Positions 61,441-64,000 of a stretch of 64,000 nt of DNA are shown here, piece by piece. The notes under the pieces were generated by a model. The model worked only from the letters and a program-made list of their open reading frames with translations, ran no database searches and was not told where the DNA came from. Both the position numbers and the translations under genes were made by a program. This DNA is from Tomitella gaofuii (GTDB taxonomy: Bacteria; Actinomycetota; Actinomycetes; Mycobacteriales; Mycobacteriaceae). How positions within the stretch are numbered: the stretch's first letter is position 1; each line of letters opens with the position of its first letter. Where the stretch lies: positions 3,858,954 to 3,922,953 of the forward strand of contig NZ_CP059900.1 in NCBI RefSeq assembly GCF_014126825.1, read 5' to 3'.

Positions 61441-62985
61441 ATGCAAATGCAAGCATTGCAGGTCCGCGAGCTGGTGCGCCGGCCGGTCCTGGCCTACGCG
61501 GCCAAGCTCATGCTTGCACACCTCATCGGCGGCGTCGTGGTGTTCCTCCTGGTGCTGGAGGTGCTGCCGCTGCCCACCGGTGTCACCCCACTGCGCCTCG
61601 ACCGCGCCAACGCCGTCGTCTTCTTCATCTTCATGCCCATCGCGGCGGTGATGCTCCTCGGTGGCGGGCTCATCGCGGGCCGGCCCATCCTGGCGTGGAC
61701 GGCCCGCGGCGGGCCGCCCACGCCGCGCGAACGGCGCGCCACCCTGCGACAGCCGATGCGCCAACTGGCCGTGCAGGTGGCCACCTGGGCCGTCGGCCTC
61801 GTCGTCTTCCTGGCCACCAACCTCCAGGGCGGCACGCAGCTGGTCACACTGGTGACCGTCACGATCACGATGGGCGCCACCACGGCGTGCGCCATCGCCT
61901 ACGTGATGGGCGAGCGGGAACTGCGCGGGCTGGTCGCCCTGGCCGCTGCATCCGACCCGGGCGCGACCTGGCGGACGTCCGGCGTCAAGACCCGCGTGAT
62001 GGTGATCTGGGCTCTCAGCTCCGCGATGCCGGTGTTCGGCATCGTACTGCTCGCATTCCCCGATGCCGTCGGCCTGAGCGACCGGCAGACGGGCTCCATC
62101 GGCTCGGCGGTGTTCGCGTTGGGGGTCCTCGCCATCGCGGTCGGCGGCGTGGGCATGCTCTACGTCGTGCGCTCCATCGCCGATCCGGTCCGGCAGGTCA
62201 GCGATGCGATGCGCGAGGTCGAGAACGGGTCCACCCATGCGCGGGTGAGCGTGTACGACGGCTCGGAGATCGGCAAGCTGCAGGCCGGCTTCAACCGCAT
62301 GGTGGCCGGGCTGGCCGAGCGCGAACTGGTGCGCGACCTGCTGAACAAGCATGTCGGCGAGGACGTCGCACGGCACGCCGTGGAGCAGGGCACCGCACTG
62401 GGCGGCGAGATCGACGACGTGGCCGTGTTGTTCACCGACATCATCGGCTCCACCGGGCTGGCCACCGTCCACCACCCCGACGAGGTCGTCGGCATGCTCA
62501 ACGAGTTCTTCCGCGTGGCCGTCGACGTGGTGGACCGCAACGGCGGGTTCATCAACAAGTTCGAGGGCGACGCGGCGCTCGCGATCTTCGGCACCCCCGA
62601 GCACCTGGGCGACCCGGCCGGGGCGGCCCTGCGCGCCGCCCGCGAGCTGCGCACCGAGATCATGCGGCTCGGCATCGCCGACGCGGGCATCGGCGTGTCC
62701 TCCGGCCCCGTCGTGGCCGGGTACGTGGGGGCGTCGAACCGCTACGAGTACACGGTGATCGGCGACCCGGTCAACGAAGCGGCCCGGCTCACCGACCTGG
62801 CGAAGAAGCGCCCGGGCCGGGTGCTCGCGTCGCAGCGCACCATCGACGCCGCGGGCCCGTCGGAACAGTCGCACTGGCGCCTGCGCGAACGGGTGCTCCT
62901 GCGCGGGCGCGGGGCCCGCACCCGGCTGGCGACGCCGCGGCGCTCGTCGTACCCGCCGGACCTCGTCGGGCTGCAGGTGCGGTAG
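61441..62985 (+). CDS. Class III adenylate cyclase with HAMP domain (2)
   Basis: 514 residues, the same plan as the cyclase at 45813: six helices, HAMP (ADPVRQVSDAMREVEN to YDGSEIGKLQAGFNRM), cyclase domain. Catalytic residues are complete: Asp in VLFTDIIGSTGLA, Lys and Asp in INKFEGDAALAIFG, Asn/Arg in VIGDPVNEAARL. The two proteins are clear paralogs. Differences in the outer loops suggest different signals. Leaderless start. Confidence 0.93.
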   Translation: MQMQALQVRELVRRPVLAYAAKLMLAHLIGGVVVFLLVLEVLPLPTGVTPLRLDRANAVVFFIFMPIAAVMLLGGGLIAGRPILAWTARGGPPTPRERRATLRQPMRQLAVQVATWAVGLVVFLATNLQGGTQLVTLVTVTITMGATTACAIAYVMGERELRGLVALAAASDPGATWRTSGVKTRVMVIWALSSAMPVFGIVLLAFPDAVGLSDRQTGSIGSAVFALGVLAIAVGGVGMLYVVRSIADPVRQVSDAMREVENGSTHARVSVYDGSEIGKLQAGFNRMVAGLAERELVRDLLNKHVGEDVARHAVEQGTALGGEIDDVAVLFTDIIGSTGLATVHHPDEVVGMLNEFFRVAVDVVDRNGGFINKFEGDAALAIFGTPEHLGDPAGAALRAARELRTEIMRLGIADAGIGVSSGPVVAGYVGASNRYEYTVIGDPVNEAARLTDLAKKRPGRVLASQRTIDAAGPSEQSHWRLRERVLLRGRGARTRLATPRRSSYPPDLVGLQVR

Positions 62986-62993
62986 CCGCCGAG

Positions 62994-63164
62994 TCAGCCA
63001 CCGCGCGTGAACAGCCCACGCACGCCGCGGACCATGCGGCGGAGGAAGCGCTGTATCGCCTCGGTCTGCCGACGGTTGCGCTCGGCGATCATCTGCTCCT
63101 CCGCAAGCATCGCGTGCTGCGTCTCCTTGCTGTGCCCCGGGGCCCACTTGGGCCCGCCGCCCAT
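62994..63164 (-). CDS. Small basic hypothetical protein
   Basis: 56 residues from the ATG at 63164: MGGGPKWAPGHSKETQHAML, then a charged amphipathic helix (EEQMIAERNRRQTEAIQRFL) and a basic end. A weak GAGGG lies upstream. It is not a shadow of a known gene, since the flanking genes do not overlap it. I do not recognise the family. Confidence 0.5.
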   Translation of the reverse strand: MGGGPKWAPGHSKETQHAMLAEEQMIAERNRRQTEAIQRFLRRMVRGVRGLFTRGG

Positions 63165-63342
63165 CACCACTGCCCTCGCCCCTTTCTCAACCGTCCCCCT
63201 CAACCGTCGCAGACTCCGTCACCGTACCGCCCGCATCGCATCGCACCGTGCGTCCGCAGTGGCGTTCGTCACTACGGGATTACATCGCCGTCCTCTCCGG
63301 TTAGCCTTGTTGAAACGTCAATCATTGCGGAGGAAACAAACC

Positions 63343-63894
63343 ATGACGACATCCGTTCGCGACGCGGGACTGACCGCCGGCACCTGGAACCTCGACCCCG
63401 TCCACTCCAGCATCGGATTCAGTGTGCGGCACATGATGGTAAGCAAGGTGCGCGGGAACTTCGACGAGTTCACCGGCCAGATCACCATCAGCGACGAGGG
63501 CGAGGCCACCGTGGTGGCCGACATCAACGTCGGCTCCATCAACACCGGCAACGACCAGCGCGACGCGCACGTGCGCTCGGCCGACTACTTCGAGGTCGAG
63601 ACCCACCCCGTCGCCACCTTCCGCTCCACCGGCATCCGCGCCAAGGGCGACGCGCACGTGCTCACCGGCGAGTTCACGCTCCGTGGCGTCACCAAGCCCA
63701 TCGAGATGGACCTGGAGCTCACCGGCGTCAACCCGGGCACCGGCGACGGCCCCATCGCAGGTTTCGAGGCGTCGACCGTCCTCAACCGCAAGGACTTCGG
63801 CATCACGCTCGACATGCCGCTCGACGGCGGCGGCGCGGCCGTGGGCGACAAGATCACCATCAGCATCGACGCCCAGGCCCGGCTGGCCGCCTGA
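63343..63894 (+). CDS. YceI-like lipid-binding protein
   Basis: 183 residues, lipocalin-like beta barrel. Family motifs: WNLDPVHSSIGFSVRHMMVSK, RDAHVRSADYFEVETHPVATF and GVTKPIEMDLEL. No signal peptide, as in other actinobacterial cytoplasmic YceI proteins, which bind polyisoprenoids or amphiphiles. GGAGGAA lies 7 nt before the ATG; TAGCCT at 63302 may be the -10. Confidence 0.93.
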   Translation: MTTSVRDAGLTAGTWNLDPVHSSIGFSVRHMMVSKVRGNFDEFTGQITISDEGEATVVADINVGSINTGNDQRDAHVRSADYFEVETHPVATFRSTGIRAKGDAHVLTGEFTLRGVTKPIEMDLELTGVNPGTGDGPIAGFEASTVLNRKDFGITLDMPLDGGGAAVGDKITISIDAQARLAA

Positions 63895-63906
63895 CCGGCC
63901 CCGACC

Positions 63907-63937
63907 GTCGGGGGCTCCCATCCCCTCGGCCCCCGAC
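63907..63937 (+). terminator. Hairpin after yceI
   Basis: GTCGGGGGC and its exact complement, 9 bp, 13-nt loop. Confidence 0.55.
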
Positions 63938-63939
63938 CC

Positions 63940-63982
63940 CGCCTGCGCGCGGCCCCGGCACCCCGGCGGCCGCGCGCAGGCG
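63940..63982. terminator. Second, stronger hairpin after yceI
   Basis: Perfect 15-bp stem (63940-63954 with 63968-63982), 13-nt loop. Confidence 0.65.
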
Positions 63983-64000
63983 TCTGACGAGCACCCCGCC

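Noticed and set aside
1-64000. tRNA, rRNA, riboswitch, insertion sequence or prophage
   Set aside because: No cloverleaf, rRNA motif, transposase, integrase or phage structural gene was recognised; a covariance-model search could still find a short RNA.

Overview
This is a very GC-rich actinobacterial chromosome segment. It is almost certainly from a mycolic-acid-bearing member of the Mycobacteriales: it carries AftD-, MmpL3-, FadA2/FabG4/HtdX-, LpqI- and DUF3068-type genes, and their order follows the Mycobacterium tuberculosis Rv0243-Rv0206c block as I remember it. I cannot name the genus. I see no rRNA, tRNA, CRISPR array, insertion sequence or prophage.

Layout. 1-3.8 kb: the end of a LuxR-type regulator, then ferredoxin reductase FprB with an AurF-like diiron oxygenase. 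3.9-8.7 kb: fadA2 diverging from fabG4-htdX, then a TetR regulator; a matching half-palindrome lies upstream of fadA2/fabG4 and of the tetR gene. 8.8-19.2 kb: lipoprotein LpqI/NagZ, a universal stress protein, isochorismate synthase, a DUF2613 micro-protein, the giant arabinosyltransferase AftD, an acyltransferase and a DUF3068 protein. 19.2-23.9 kb: a flippase, a large membrane protein with a frameshift, and a GT4 glycosyltransferase. Together these look like envelope glycan assembly and export.

23.9-32.8 kb is the most unusual part. Five small secreted proteins (A-E below) share a signal peptide, a short beta-rich start, a Cys-x-x-Pro/Gly-Pro motif and a G-x-Y-x5-C motif. They are scattered among the Rv0225-, Rv0224c-, Rv0223c- and Rv0222-like genes. 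A decayed, internally deleted copy of the neighbouring methyltransferase gene lies beside them, as does a DUF559-type gene flanked by two copies of one 49-bp palindrome.

33-45.7 kb: pirin, PEP carboxykinase, an alpha/beta hydrolase, a small acidic DxDGD protein, the Rv0210/Rv0209-like pair, trmB, a NYN-domain protein and mmpL3. 45.8-64 kb: two HAMP-linked adenylate cyclases, a YbhN-like membrane protein (frameshifted), lldD-like oxidase plus acetoacetyl-CoA synthetase, a SEC-C protein, a cyclopropane synthase, a maleylpyruvate-isomerase-like protein, an Xre-RES toxin-antitoxin pair, a flavin dehydrogenase, a carotenoid oxygenase, an F420-type luciferase-like oxidoreductase and YceI.

Two general patterns stand out. 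Many genes have a TAnnnT -10 box exactly 6-7 nt before the start codon and no ribosome-binding site, so they probably make leaderless mRNAs. Three genes are each broken by what looks like one missing base in a short G or C run, which may be sequencing error rather than biology. All identifications are from reading the sequence and remembered families; no database search was run.
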